A stretch of 64,000 nt of DNA from Pseudomonas putida (GTDB taxonomy: Bacteria > Pseudomonadota > Gammaproteobacteria > Pseudomonadales > Pseudomonadaceae), in assembly GCF_025905425.1 (NCBI RefSeq), contig NZ_CP109603.1:5968501-6032500 (forward strand), in the 5' to 3' direction. A program made the translations under genes and the position numbers. The notes beneath the pieces are model-generated. The model saw only the letters and a list, made by a program, of their open reading frames with translations. It was not told the DNA's origin and ran no database searches. Below, piece by piece: positions 55,496 through 64,000 of this stretch (its first letter is position 1; every line of letters starts with the position of its first letter).

Positions 55496-56848
55496 GTGAA
55501 CGACACCCTCGCTCCGCCTGCCCGGGCTGATGGCGACGTACTGGCCACTGCCGTGGCCAAGGTCAAGCGCCACGTCCTGCCGCTGTTCGTCATCATGTTC
55601 ATCGTCAACTACCTCGACCGCGTCAACATCGGCTTCGTCCGCCCTCACCTGGAAAGCGACCTGGGCATCAGCGCCGCTGCCTTCGGTTTTGGCGCCGGGC
55701 TGTTCTTCATCGGCTATGCGTTGTTCGAAGTGCCCTCCAACATGCTCCTGCAGCGTGTCGGCGCACGGTTATGGCTGACCCGCATCATGTTCACCTGGGG
55801 CCTGGTGGCCACGGCCATGGCCTTTGTGCAGACCGAAACCCAGTTCTATGTGCTGCGTTTTCTGCTGGGTGTTGCCGAGGCCGGGTTTTTCCCCGGCGTG
55901 ATCTACTACTTCACCCGCTGGCTACCCGCCGCCGAGCGCGGCAAGGCGATTGCCATCTTCCTCAGCGGTTCGGCGCTGGCGTCGCTGATCTCCGGCCCGC
56001 TGGCCGGGGCCTTGATGCAGATTCAGGGGCTGGGCCTGCACGGCTGGCAGTGGATGCTGTTCATCGAAGGCATGGCATCGGTGACGCTGTGTTTCTTCGT
56101 GTTCTTCTGGCTTGACTCCAAACCGCAGGATGCCAAGTGGTTGAGCCAGGCCGAGCAGGAGGCGCTGGTCCAGGCCATCGACGGCGAGCAGCGTGAGCGT
56201 GAGGCGCTGGGCGCCGTCAAACCTTCCGCGTGGAGCCTGCTCAAGGATCGCCAGATCGTACTGTTCTGCCTGATCTACTTCTGCATTCAGCTGACCATCT
56301 ATGCCGCGACCTTCTGGCTGCCGAGCATCATCAAGCGCATGGGCGACCTCAGCGACCTACAGGTTGGCTTGTTCAACTCGGTCCCCTGGCTGATCTCGAT
56401 TCTGGCGATGTACGCCTTCGCGTCCGGCTCCACCCGCTGGAAGTTCCAGCAGGCCTGGGTAGCTGCCGCGCTGGTGATTGCCGCAATCGGCATGTTCATG
56501 TCCACCACCGGTGGGCCAGTGTTCGCCTTTGTCGCCATCTGCTTTGCTGCCATCGGGTTCAAGTCGGCTTCGTCGCTGTTCTGGCCGATCCCCCAGGGCT
56601 ATTTGGACGCCCGCATCGCGGCGGCAGTGATTGCGCTGATCAACTCGGTCGGCAACCTGGGTGGCTTCGTTGCCCCCACCACCTTCGGCCTACTCGAACA
56701 ACAAACCGGTTCGATCCAGGGCGGGTTGTATGGCCTGGCGGTGACGTCGGTGCTGGCGGCTATCGCCGTGTTCTTCGTCCGCACACGCCCCAAGGGCGCC
56801 CCTTCCGATGAGCTCAAGGCGCCTTCGGCCCTGGGCCAGACCCACTGA
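55496..56848 (+). CDS. gudP: D-glucarate/galactarate MFS transporter (GudP-like)
   Basis: A 450-residue anion:cation symporter-family (ACS) MFS permease with about 12 helices. Features: FIVNYLDRVNIGFVRPHLESDLGISAAAFGFGAGLFFIGYALFEVPSNMLLQRVGARLW in the first helices (the ACS DRxNIG signature), AEAGFFPGVIYYFTRWLPAAERGKAIAIFLSGSALA, and a long cytoplasmic loop with charged residues. The GTG at 55496 is preferred since GGGAG is 8 bases upstream; a further in-frame GTG lies at 55481. Placement in front of glucarate dehydratase and divergent to a GntR regulator gives the substrate assignment, which is by context; closely related ACS members carry other hexarates or hydroxy acids. Confidence 0.87.
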   Translation: MNDTLAPPARADGDVLATAVAKVKRHVLPLFVIMFIVNYLDRVNIGFVRPHLESDLGISAAAFGFGAGLFFIGYALFEVPSNMLLQRVGARLWLTRIMFTWGLVATAMAFVQTETQFYVLRFLLGVAEAGFFPGVIYYFTRWLPAAERGKAIAIFLSGSALASLISGPLAGALMQIQGLGLHGWQWMLFIEGMASVTLCFFVFFWLDSKPQDAKWLSQAEQEALVQAIDGEQREREALGAVKPSAWSLLKDRQIVLFCLIYFCIQLTIYAATFWLPSIIKRMGDLSDLQVGLFNSVPWLISILAMYAFASGSTRWKFQQAWVAAALVIAAIGMFMSTTGGPVFAFVAICFAAIGFKSASSLFWPIPQGYLDARIAAAVIALINSVGNLGGFVAPTTFGLLEQQTGSIQGGLYGLAVTSVLAAIAVFFVRTRPKGAPSDELKAPSALGQTH

Positions 56849-56866
56849 TGACTGCGAGATAAAACC

Positions 56867-58222
56867 ATGAACATGCAGACCACTCCCGCCGTTCACACTG
56901 CCACCCCCGTGGTCACCGACCTGCGCGTGATCCCGGTGGCTGGCCACGACAGCATGCTGCTCAACCTCAGTGGCGCCCATGGCCCGTACTTCACCCGCAA
57001 CGTGGTGGTGCTGCGCGACAGCGCTGGCAACACCGGCCTGGGCGAGGTGCCAGGAGGCGAGAAGATCCGCCAGACGCTGGAGGACGCCCGCAGCCTGGTG
57101 GTCGGCCAGCCCATCGGCCATTACCAGCGTGTGCTCAACGCCATGCGCCAGGCCTTCGCCAACCGCGATGCCGGCGGCCGTGGCCTGCAAACCTTCGACC
57201 TGCGCATTACCGTGCACGCGGTTACGGCTATCGAGTCTGCGATGCTCGACCTGCTCGGCCAGCACTTGAGCGTGCCCATGGCCGCACTGCTGGGCGAGGG
57301 GCAGCAGCGTGAGGCGGTGAAGATGCTGGGTTACCTGTTCTACATCGGCGACCGCCAGCAGACCGACCTGGCGTATCGCAACGAAGCGGACGCAGACGAT
57401 GACTGGTTGCGCGTGCGCCACGAGAAGGCCCTGACGCCCGACGCGGTGGTGCGCCTGGCCGAAGCCGCCAGGCAGCGCTATGGCTTCAGCGATTTCAAGC
57501 TCAAGGGTGGCGTACTGCGTGGTGAGGAAGAGATGGAAGCGGTGACCGCCCTGGCCGAGCGCTTCCCCGACGCGCGCATCACCCTCGACCCGAACGGCGC
57601 CTGGTCGCTCAAGGAGGCCATCGCCCTGTGCCGTGACAAGCACGGTGTGCTGGCCTATGCCGAAGACCCCTGCGGTGCCGAGAACGGTTACTCGGGCCGT
57701 GAAGTGATGGCCGAGTTTCGCCGTGCCACCGGGCTGCCCACCGCCACCAACATGATCGCTACCGACTGGCGGCAGATGGGCCATGCGATCCAGCTGCAGT
57801 CGGTGGACATCCCCCTGGCCGACCCGCACTTCTGGACCTTGCAGGGCTCGGTGCGGGTGGCGCAGATGTGCAATGACTGGGGGCTGACCTGGGGCTCGCA
57901 TTCAAACAACCATTTCGATATCTCCCTGGCCATGTTCACCCAGGTGGCGGCGGCGGCGCCGGGTGAGATCACGGCTATCGACACCCACTGGATCTGGCAG
58001 GACGGCCAGCGCCTGACGCGTGAGCCGTTGCGTATCGTCGACGGCCATGTGCGCGTGCCAGCGCGGCCGGGGCTGGGGGTGGAGCTCGATGAGGACCAGT
58101 TGGCCAAGGCGCACGAGTGCTACCGCAACATGGGGCTCGGGGCGCGGGATGACAGCGTGGCGATGCAGTTTCTGATACCGGGCTGGAGCTTCGACAACAA
58201 GCGGCCCTGCCTGGTGCGCTGA
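56867..58222 (+). CDS. gudD: glucarate dehydratase
   Basis: GudD, a 451-residue enolase-superfamily enzyme, dehydrates D-glucarate (and L-idarate) to 5-keto-4-deoxyglucarate. The catalytic features are visible: the K-x-K-type lysine in [20 protein letters not shown], Mg ligands in [29 protein letters not shown] and [12 protein letters not shown], and the general base histidine in [25 protein letters not shown]. The N-terminal capping domain starts at about 15 ([36 protein letters not shown]). It is 18 bases after gudP. The next enzyme (KDG dehydratase) and aldehyde dehydrogenase are not in this window. Confidence 0.97.
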   Translation: MNMQTTPAVHTATPVVTDLRVIPVAGHDSMLLNLSGAHGPYFTRNVVVLRDSAGNTGLGEVPGGEKIRQTLEDARSLVVGQPIGHYQRVLNAMRQAFANRDAGGRGLQTFDLRITVHAVTAIESAMLDLLGQHLSVPMAALLGEGQQREAVKMLGYLFYIGDRQQTDLAYRNEADADDDWLRVRHEKALTPDAVVRLAEAARQRYGFSDFKLKGGVLRGEEEMEAVTALAERFPDARITLDPNGAWSLKEAIALCRDKHGVLAYAEDPCGAENGYSGREVMAEFRRATGLPTATNMIATDWRQMGHAIQLQSVDIPLADPHFWTLQGSVRVAQMCNDWGLTWGSHSNNHFDISLAMFTQVAAAAPGEITAIDTHWIWQDGQRLTREPLRIVDGHVRVPARPGLGVELDEDQLAKAHECYRNMGLGARDDSVAMQFLIPGWSFDNKRPCLVR

Positions 58223-58657
58223 GGCCTTTCTCACGCTGCCCCGGAGCCAACCCCAGGCATGCGTGATCGCTGTGGGGGCAGCACAAGGCTGCTCCTACAG
58301 TGCAAGCAAGCAAGTCTTGACCGTGTAGCAAGCGTGCAAGGGCAATACACACCCAAATGAAAAACGATAGCTTCAGACGGCCCGATGGCGTGTTTGGACA
58401 TGCCAATCGCGACATCTGGCGGGAATGGAAAAGCGTTGTCGTGATCGCACACTTGCGGGACGTTCTCGTGTAATTTCCCTACGCCTTACGGGGCTTAAAT
58501 GGACCCCGAATTCTGCTGGTGCGTTGCTCTGAATGCGTGCAAAAGGCCAACAATAGCGCGTGAGTGACGTGTCATTCCGATTGACTCTCTAGGAGATAGT
58601 GTTCGCCTACGCCTGCCCCCCGTCCTTCCTTGTGTTAGCAAAAAGAGAACAAGATCA
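58223..58657. other. 435-base intergenic region before gabP
   Basis: No gene recognised. A divergent REP-like hairpin lies at 58271-58299 (TGTGGGGGCAGC with GCTGCTCCTACA, allowing two G-U pairs). The remainder is AT-richer than neighbouring coding DNA and probably holds the gabP promoter, but I see no confident -35/-10 pair or sigma-54 site. Confidence 0.7.
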
Positions 58658-60049
58658 ATGAACACCGTGGGATCTGATGGCAACCTTGCACAAGGTTTCA
58701 AGCCGCGTCACGTTACGATGCTGTCCATCGCGGGCATTATCGGTGCGGGACTTTTCGTAGGCTCCGGGCACGCGATTGCCGCGGCCGGGCCAGCCACCAT
58801 AATTTCTTACTTCGTGGCCGGCACCCTGGTGGTACTGGTCATGCGCATGCTCGGCGAGATGGCCGTGGCGCACCCTGACACCGGGTCCTTCTCCACCTAC
58901 GCCGACCAGGCCATCGGCCGCTGGGCTGGCTACACCATTGGCTGGTTGTACTGGTGGTTCTGGGTGCTGGTAATCCCCATCGAGGCATTGGCGGCGGGGC
59001 ATGTGCTCAACGCCTGGTTCCCACAGGTGGACAGCTGGATCTTCGCCCTGGCCTCGGTGCTGTTGCTGGCAGGCACCAACCTGTTCAGCGTGGCCAAGTA
59101 CGGTGAGTTCGAATTCTGGTTCGCGATTCTCAAGGTCACCGCCATCCTCGGCTTCATCGGCCTGGGCTTCGCGGCCTTGATGGGCTGGCTGCCCAACCGT
59201 GAAGTCAGCGGTTTGAGCGGGTTGATCGCCGAGCACGGCGGTTTTGCACCCAAGGGCTGGTCTGCCGTCATCGGCGCGTTCATCACCGTGATGTTCAGCT
59301 TCATTGGTACCGAGGCTGTGACCATCGCCGCCTCCGAGTCCAGCGACCCTTCACGCAACATCGCCAAGGCCACGCGTTCGGTGATCTGGCGGATCAGCAC
59401 CTTCTACATCCTGTCGATCTTCGTGATCATTTCGGTGGTGCCGTGGAACGATCCGCAGCTGGCGGTGGTGGGGTCCTACCAGCGTGCGCTGGAGATCATG
59501 AACATCCCCAATGCGGCCTTCATGGTCGACCTGGTGGTGCTGGTGGCGGTGACCAGTTGCATGAACTCGTCGATCTACATCGCCTCGCGGATGATGTACT
59601 CGCTGGCCAAACGCGGTGACGCACCGGCCTTCCTCAACAAGACCTCCAAGGTCGGCGTGCCGCGCTCGGCGGTATTCGGCAGCACCTTGATCGGTGCGGC
59701 CATCGCCGTCCTCAACTACTTCGCGCCCAAAGGGGTGTTCGAGTTCCTGCTGGCCAGCTCCGGCGCCATCGCCCTGCTGGTGTACATGGTCATCGCCATC
59801 TCCCAGCTGCGCATGCGCCGCCGCCTGGAGCGTGAGAACGCCGAACTGAAGTTCCGCATGTGGCTGTTCCCATGGCTGACCTGGGCTGTGATCATCTTCA
59901 TCGCGGCAGCGCTGGCGGTGATGATGTATACCCCGGAGCATCGCGTGGAAGTGAGCTCGACACTGGGCCTGGCGATCGTGATTTCCTTCCTGGGGATTGT
60001 TACATCGCGGGGGCATGCGCAGGCGGTGGCGGCGCGGTCGATGGGGTGA
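58658..60049 (+). CDS. gabP: GABA permease / amino-acid permease (APC family, GabP-like)
   Basis: A 463-residue APC-family permease with twelve helices. It begins MNTVGSDGNLAQGFKPRHVTMLSIAGIIGAGLFVGSGHAIAAAGPATIISYFVAGTLVVLVMRMLGEMAVAHPDTGSFSTYADQAIGRWAGY, then GAFITVMFSFIGTEAVTIAASESSDPSRNIAKATRSVIWRI and NSSIYIASRMMYSLAKRGDAPAFLNKTSKVGVPRSAV, all standard for the GABA/amino-acid permease subgroup. The SSDPSRNI loop and NSSIYIASRMMYSL match E. coli GabP closely; gabD and gabT are not adjacent, so the substrate is inferred. A bidirectional terminator follows. Confidence 0.88.
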   Translation: MNTVGSDGNLAQGFKPRHVTMLSIAGIIGAGLFVGSGHAIAAAGPATIISYFVAGTLVVLVMRMLGEMAVAHPDTGSFSTYADQAIGRWAGYTIGWLYWWFWVLVIPIEALAAGHVLNAWFPQVDSWIFALASVLLLAGTNLFSVAKYGEFEFWFAILKVTAILGFIGLGFAALMGWLPNREVSGLSGLIAEHGGFAPKGWSAVIGAFITVMFSFIGTEAVTIAASESSDPSRNIAKATRSVIWRISTFYILSIFVIISVVPWNDPQLAVVGSYQRALEIMNIPNAAFMVDLVVLVAVTSCMNSSIYIASRMMYSLAKRGDAPAFLNKTSKVGVPRSAVFGSTLIGAAIAVLNYFAPKGVFEFLLASSGAIALLVYMVIAISQLRMRRRLERENAELKFRMWLFPWLTWAVIIFIAAALAVMMYTPEHRVEVSSTLGLAIVISFLGIVTSRGHAQAVAARSMG

Positions 60050-60069
60050 TTGGCTTGATCGTCCAAGCA

Positions 60070-60096
60070 AAAAGTCTCACCACTGGTGAGACTTTT
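60070..60096. terminator. bidirectional terminator between gabP and the LysR gene
   Basis: AAAAGTCTCACC (60070-60081) pairs with GGTGAGACTTTT (60085-60096) around ACT: a 12-bp stem flanked by A and T runs, so it serves both convergent genes. Confidence 0.88.
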
Positions 60097-60106
60097 ACTG
60101 CGGGGA

Positions 60107-60967
60107 TCAGCGCATCATCTCGATGTACCTGATCACCGCAGGTGCCTTTTCAAAACGCCGATGAATCAGGCTCAGCCATGAGCTGGCCTGGCAATCGGCG
60201 ATGCGCCGGTAATTCACCTGCGCCAAGCTGATGCGCTGCACAACCGACTCCGGCACCACGGCGATGCCCTGGCCCAATGAAACCAACGTGATGACCGCGA
60301 CCAGGCTGCCGGGTTGCGGGCCGAGTCGTGGCACGAAACCACCTTGCGCCGACACTTCGAGCGTGCCGGAAATCTGCTCGGGGAGGATGAAGGTCTCATT
60401 GGCCAGGCGTGAGGCCGGGATCTGTTGCAACTCATTGATCCGCGAGCTGGCAGGCAGGGCGAGGACGAAGCCTTCCTGGTGCAGGGCGATGGCTTCCAGT
60501 TCTTCCGGCAGCTCCATCGGCGAGCGTACGTAGGCGAGGTCGAGCAGGCCATCGCGCACCCTGCCAGGCAACTCGGCCATGGGCAGTTCGCGGATGTTCA
60601 GGCGCACGCCGGGGTGGCTTTCGCTGAAGCCGGTCACTTGCCGCTGCAGCATGCCCGTGTAGGCGGCAGAGGCTACATAACCCAATTCGATACGCCCACT
60701 TTCGCCGCGCCCTGCACGCTGCGCGCCCAGTTGCGCGGCATCGAACTGGCGTACGGCGTGTTCGGCCTCGATCAGCAACGCCTGGCCGGCGGCGGTGAGG
60801 TTCACCTCGCGCTGGCTGCGTTCGAACAAGCGCACGCCCAGCTCGCGTTCCATGTCCTGGATCTGCCGGCTGAGGGTAGGCGGAGCGATGCCCAGCTGCT
60901 CTGCGGCACGGGTGAAGTGGCCGTGCTGGGCGACGCAGAGGAAGTAGCGGAAATGGCGGATTTCCAT
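60107..60967 (-). CDS. LysR-type transcriptional regulator
   Basis: A 286-residue regulator: HTH at MEIRHFRYFLCVAQHGHFTRAAEQLGIAPPTLSRQIQDMERELGVRLFERSQREVNLTAAGQALL, then the effector domain (LGYVASAAYTGMLQRQVTGFSESHPGVRLNIREL, LGPQPGSLVAVITLVSLGQGIAVVPESV). It converges on gabP and diverges, with a 328-base gap, from the DHA2 exporter gene, which is the more probable target. Its ligand is unknown. Confidence 0.93.
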   Translation of the reverse strand: MEIRHFRYFLCVAQHGHFTRAAEQLGIAPPTLSRQIQDMERELGVRLFERSQREVNLTAAGQALLIEAEHAVRQFDAAQLGAQRAGRGESGRIELGYVASAAYTGMLQRQVTGFSESHPGVRLNIRELPMAELPGRVRDGLLDLAYVRSPMELPEELEAIALHQEGFVLALPASSRINELQQIPASRLANETFILPEQISGTLEVSAQGGFVPRLGPQPGSLVAVITLVSLGQGIAVVPESVVQRISLAQVNYRRIADCQASSWLSLIHRRFEKAPAVIRYIEMMR

Positions 60968-61295
60968 GCGGTGTTACCTGCAAGCTAATGACGCGGGCCG
61001 CGGCGGCTAACAAGCCGTGAGGCTGATGGCGTTAAGGTAAGGACAACACTACAAGGCTGATGCCATGGCGGCAAAGGTATCGGTGCTGTCAGTGATATCG
61101 CAGGGGCCGCTGCGCGCCCCATCGCAGGCAAGCCAGCTCCCACAGATACAGTGCAGCACTCAAGGCCTGCGCTGTATCTGTAGGAGCTGGCTTGTTGGGG
61201 CGCCGAACCGCTGCGATGGGCTGCAAAGCAGCCCCAACGATCTCACAGGCCGCCCGCGATCTGCATGGCAACCAGCCCGCCTTCGGAGCCTTGCC
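60968..61295. other. 328-base intergenic region between the LysR gene and the DHA2 exporter
   Basis: No gene. It contains a REP-like inverted pair (61118-61219) in which CATCGCAGGCAAGCCAGCTC (left) faces a complementary copy, the AGCTGGCTTG variant rather than AGCGGGCTTG. The LysR-type T-N11-A box for divergent control was not confidently located. A GGAG site at 61284-61287 serves the exporter start. Confidence 0.75.
61118..61219. repeat. REP-like inverted pair, AGCTGG variant
   Basis: The two arms contain GCCAGCTCCCACAGATACAG and CTGTATCTGTAGGAGCTGGC, complementary over about 20 bases with one substitution; the core differs from the other REPs in the window (CAGCTCC for CCGCTCC). Confidence 0.85.
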
Positions 61296-62843
61296 ATGCC
61301 TACTCCCGCTTCCCCGCGCTTTACCCTGCTCACCGCCTCGCTGGTCTGTGCGCTGATCATCCTCGACACCAACATCGTCGCCGTCAGCCTGCCCAGCATC
61401 GCCCGCGACCTGTCCGGCTCGTTCGCCGATATCGAATGGGTGGTCAGCGCCTACCTGTTGGCCTTCGCCGCCTGCCTGCTGCCAGCCGGCAGCCTGGCCG
61501 ACCGCTTTGGCCGACGGCGGATGCTGCTGATCGGCCTGGTCGTGTTCGGCATCGCTTCGCTGGCCTGCGGTGCAGCCCCCAGCCTGGTGTTCCTCGACCT
61601 GGCCAGGGCGGCCAAGGGCATCGGCGCTGCCATGCTGCTGACCTCGGCACTCGCCGCCATTGGCCATCGCTTCCACGGACCCCAGGAACGCTTGCGCGCC
61701 TGGGCATTCTGGGGCGCCTGCATGGGCGCCACCATCACCTTCGCGCCGCTGCTCGGCGGGGTGATCGCCAGCACGCTGGGCTGGCGCTGGATCTTCTACA
61801 TCAACGTGCCGCTGGTGGCGGCGCTGGCCGTGATGGTGCTGCGCAGCGTCGAGCCATCCCGCGACAGCGCCGCAGCACGCCTTGACCCCTGGGGCAGCCT
61901 GACCTTCGCCGGCAGCCTGGGCTACTTGATCTGGGCCATGATCGACGCCAACCAGGTCGGTTGGGACAGCGCCCAGACTCTGGCGCGGTTGCTGATCAGC
62001 GCATTCCTGTTCGGGCTGTTCATCATGGTCGAGCGCAGCCAGACACGGCCGATGATCGACCTGCGACTGATGCGCAGCGGGCGCTTCGTCGGTGCCCTCT
62101 TGGGCATGTTTGGCTACGCGGCCTGTGCCCAGGTGATGATGACCTTGCTGCCGCTCTACCTGCAAAACGGCCTGCAGCTGTCGGCCCTGGCGGCAGGGGC
62201 GGGGATGCTGCCGTTCGCTGTGGCCATGCTGCTGACACCCCGTGTGGGCATGCGCCTGGCCATGCACTTAAGCCCGGCCCAGGTGTTTGCCCTCGGGCTT
62301 TTGCTGGTGGGCGTGGGTAACCTGCTGTGTGCCTGGGCCGCTGGCTACGGCGGCTATACCGCTTTTGCTCTGGCGAGCGTGGTACTGGGCGCGGGGGCCG
62401 GGCTGCTGAATGGCGATACGCAAAAGAACATCATGGCGTGCGTGCCTCGTGAGCGGACAGGCATGGCCTCGGGGCTGAGCACCACTACGCGCTTCGGCGC
62501 GATTGTGCTGGCCATCGGTGTGCTCGGCGGCGTGCTGGCTGCCCGCAGCGGCCAGCTGCTGCACGAGGCCATGGCAGCGGTGGCGCCCGCGCACCTTGGC
62601 CAGGTTGCCACGATGGCTACGCGGGTTGCCGCGGGCGACCTGCAGGCGGCGTTGGCCGTGCTGGACCCCGGCTTGCGTGAAGCGGTCGCGCCCTTGGCCC
62701 GCCAGGCGTTCATCGGTGGTTTTGAAGCCGTGCTGCAGGTCGCGGGCGTCGCGGCGCTGCTGTTCGCGGTGCTGGTCGGCGTGTTACTGAGCCGACCACT
62801 GCCGGCCCTGCAGGATGCGCTTTTGGCCGAGGGCCAGTCATGA
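61296..62843 (+). CDS. DHA2-type (14-helix) MFS drug exporter
   Basis: A 515-residue MFS protein of the drug:H+ antiporter-2 family. Motif A is GSLADRFGRRRMLLIGL, motif D1 LDTNIVAVSLPSIARDL, motif C GACMGATITFAPLLGGVIASTLGWRWIFYINVP, all characteristic of QacA/EmrB relatives. The N-terminus is short (MPTPASPRFTLLTASLVC), followed by about 14 helices. Expected role is export of toxic or aromatic compounds. No membrane-fusion partner is adjacent, so it probably works alone. The start ATG follows GGAG; a 77-codon extension into the intergenic REP pair is rejected. Confidence 0.92.
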   Translation: MPTPASPRFTLLTASLVCALIILDTNIVAVSLPSIARDLSGSFADIEWVVSAYLLAFAACLLPAGSLADRFGRRRMLLIGLVVFGIASLACGAAPSLVFLDLARAAKGIGAAMLLTSALAAIGHRFHGPQERLRAWAFWGACMGATITFAPLLGGVIASTLGWRWIFYINVPLVAALAVMVLRSVEPSRDSAAARLDPWGSLTFAGSLGYLIWAMIDANQVGWDSAQTLARLLISAFLFGLFIMVERSQTRPMIDLRLMRSGRFVGALLGMFGYAACAQVMMTLLPLYLQNGLQLSALAAGAGMLPFAVAMLLTPRVGMRLAMHLSPAQVFALGLLLVGVGNLLCAWAAGYGGYTAFALASVVLGAGAGLLNGDTQKNIMACVPRERTGMASGLSTTTRFGAIVLAIGVLGGVLAARSGQLLHEAMAAVAPAHLGQVATMATRVAAGDLQAALAVLDPGLREAVAPLARQAFIGGFEAVLQVAGVAALLFAVLVGVLLSRPLPALQDALLAEGQS

Positions 62844-62944
62844 GGCAGCGTGCGCAATGCGATTGTTTCTTCTTGACGCGCAACTAATTCAATTGGCAAA
62901 TGTCATTCACTGCGCGCCAACTCAGGCTGAAGAAGGAGCTTCAC

Positions 62945-63412
62945 ATGTTCAATGACGACGTACCTGCCCCAACCCTCGAACTGCCTCCCGGCGTGTTCCC
63001 TCCGATGCCAGGTTATACGATGGCAGACCTACTGTTTGTCGTGAACCAACCCATCGAAGCGCTGCTTGAGCAACACAATGTCGACCCTGGCTTGATTCGC
63101 GAAACCAGCATAGCCCTGGTCAGCCATGTGTATGCGGTGTTTGAACGAGAAGATGTCGACTACCAAATCGCCACTTGGTATCAGAAGCCATATGACGAGC
63201 CCTCCAAGCGTGCGCGCAGCGTCGAAATCATCTCGGAACAGTTCGGGGTATTTGCAATAAAGGCTGCCGCCGAATCCTTGAAAGGCTCGCCATTGCTGCA
63301 TCTGGGTAAGGACTTTTATATGACGTTCGTCAGCCTGGCGGGTACTTCCATCAAAGAGCACATTCTGAAGTTGAATGACCGCGACGACGGGGCATATCCA
63401 ACGCAGGAATAG
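62945..63412 (+). CDS. hypothetical protein (155 aa)
   Basis: I do not recognise a family. The ATG at 62945 is preceded by GAAGGAGC, a strong ribosome site. The sequence (MFNDDVPAPTLELPPGVFPPMPGYTMADLLFVVNQPIEALLEQHNVDPGLIRETSIALVSHVYAVFEREDVDYQIATWYQKPYDEPSKRARSVEIISEQFGVFAIKAAAESLKGSPLLHLGKDFYMTFVSLAGTSIKEHILKLNDRDDGAYPTQE shortened here to key parts: GVFPPMPGYTMADLLF, VSHVYAVFEREDVDY, FGVFAIKAAAE) looks soluble, acidic and mainly helical. Its codon use and lower GC differ from the flanking exporter and receptor genes, hinting at later acquisition. Confidence 0.7.
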   Translation: MFNDDVPAPTLELPPGVFPPMPGYTMADLLFVVNQPIEALLEQHNVDPGLIRETSIALVSHVYAVFEREDVDYQIATWYQKPYDEPSKRARSVEIISEQFGVFAIKAAAESLKGSPLLHLGKDFYMTFVSLAGTSIKEHILKLNDRDDGAYPTQE

Positions 63413-63490
63413 GGCGCACGGTAAGCCTGGACGGCGGTGTGGGAGGCTCAATAGCGCGCGTGTGACGTGTGCTGCGCACAAACCTGAAAA

Positions 63491-63516
63491 TAAATGAGGT
63501 GTTTTCTCATTCTCGT
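63491..63516 (+). promoter_or_regulatory. weak iron-starvation/Fur-like region before the receptor gene
   Basis: TAAAT (63491-63495) and CGT (63514-63516) are 18 bases apart, slightly longer than the 16-17 of PvdS-type ECF promoters, and AATGAG/CTCATT (63493-63498, 63506-63511) is a loose inverted repeat. Only suggestive. Confidence 0.25.
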
Positions 63517-63576
63517 TCGGCTTGTAGAGAAGGCCGGAATACAGGCCAGTCCGCCAGCACTCCACGGAGCGAGAAA

Positions 63577-64000
63577 ATGAGTTCGACCCCACAGCGCCAT
63601 CCATTGAATCGAGCCCTGCACGGCGCCTTCCTGGGGCTGGTTGTCAGCAGCTATGCATTGCCATCGCTTGCGCAACCGGTGCCCGCTGATCACAACAGCC
63701 CGCTACAGCAGTGGAACATCCCGGGTGGCCCGCTGGCGCCGGCACTCGACCGCTTTGCGCGCCAGGCGGGCATCAGCCTGTCTTACGATGCGCAGAGCAT
63801 CGGCAACCGCACCACCCAAGGCGTGCAGGGCACCCTCGAAACGCCGGCAGCACTGTCGTCATTGTTGCAGGGGACCGAGTTACAGCCGGAGCAGCATGGC
63901 ACGAATGCCTACCTGATCATTGCGCAAACCAAGCCTTCCGGCCCGCTCGAACTTGGCGCGACCGAGGACTATCGGCTGGCGCCTGTCATCATCAATGCCA
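63577..64000 (+). CDS. TonB-dependent receptor with STN signalling domain (5' part only)
   Basis: The frame opens at ATG 63577 after GGAGCG and runs off the right edge after 141 codons. A signal peptide (ALHGAFLGLVVSSYALPSLAQ) is followed by a secretin/TonB N-terminal (STN) domain at about 40-120: WNIPGGPLAPALDRFARQAGISLSYDAQSIGNRTTQGVQGTLETPAALSSLLQGTELQ. STN domains occur in transducer-type outer-membrane receptors (FecA, FpvA, FoxA) that signal through an inner-membrane anti-sigma factor to an ECF sigma factor. No fecI/fecR pair lies upstream, so partners would be downstream or elsewhere. Siderophore uptake is the usual role; the plug and barrel are outside the window. Confidence 0.9.
   Translation, partial: MSSTPQRHPLNRALHGAFLGLVVSSYALPSLAQPVPADHNSPLQQWNIPGGPLAPALDRFARQAGISLSYDAQSIGNRTTQGVQGTLETPAALSSLLQGTELQPEQHGTNAYLIIAQTKPSGPLELGATEDYRLAPVIINA

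Overview
The window is chromosomal DNA of a fluorescent Pseudomonas, most likely of the P. putida group. This rests on gene order (proA-nadD-rsfS-rlmH-mrdA-rodA-mltB-rlpA-dacA-lipB-lipA; leuS-lptE-holA; ybeZ-ybeY-corC-lnt; thiD-thiE-hemL), uniformly high GC, and many intergenic copies of the roughly 35-base REP palindrome typical of P. putida (core GCGGGCAAGCCCGCTCCCAC and its complement). Species assignment is inference. I see no tRNA, rRNA, insertion sequence, prophage or CRISPR array, and almost all of the sequence reads as core genome.

Layout. 1-1971 (minus): a DedA-PAP2 fusion cut by the left edge and a 3-methyladenine glycosylase. 2267-14645 (plus): proline and NAD synthesis (proA, nadD), ribosome factors (rsfS, rlmH), the cell-elongation wall machinery (mrdA, rodA, mltB, rlpA, dacA), lipoate synthesis (DUF493 gene, lipB, lipA) and an LD-carboxypeptidase. 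14762-20770 (minus): leuS, lptE, holA, arfA and a second MltB-type lytic transglycosylase. 20998-22206 (plus): a small unknown protein and a YdcF/ElyC-type membrane protein. 22330-26185 (minus): ybeZ-ybeY-corC-lnt. 26446-30318: a DUF1820 gene, a Sel1-repeat protein, and thiD-thiE-hemL. 30584-36595 (plus): a 7TMR-type sensor kinase, AidB-like acyl-CoA dehydrogenase, AMP nucleosidase, RluE. 36797-47850: small membrane proteins, two Lrp/AsnC regulators, a cation diffusion facilitator, HrpB and RhlE helicases, DUF2076 and NYN-domain proteins and an EamA exporter. 48022-54523: flavoprotein, histone-deacetylase-like hydrolase, histidine phosphatase, acetyltransferase, TesB, HAD phosphatase and quinone oxidoreductase. 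54538-58222: a D-glucarate module (GntR regulator diverging from transporter and dehydratase). 58658-64000: GabP-type permease, LysR regulator, DHA2 drug exporter, an unknown gene and the start of a TonB-dependent transducer-type receptor.

How the genes work together. The strongest theme is the envelope: PBP2/RodA build wall during elongation; MltB, the second transglycosylase, RlpA, DacA and LdcA trim or recycle it; LptE, Lnt and the DedA-PAP2 fusion serve LPS, lipoproteins and lipid carriers. A second theme is ribosome quality and translation (RsfS, RlmH, LeuS, ArfA, YbeY, RluE, RhlE). The 54.5-58.2 kb block is a self-contained catabolic unit with visible operator-like palindromes.

I did not find a convincing new multi-gene system. 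The most interesting non-coding signals are an in-frame terminator-like hairpin inside arfA, a candidate small RNA with a textbook terminator upstream of 37845, a cluster of perfect DnaA boxes at 48.4-49.4 kb, and paired palindromes in the glucarate regulator/transporter intergenic region.
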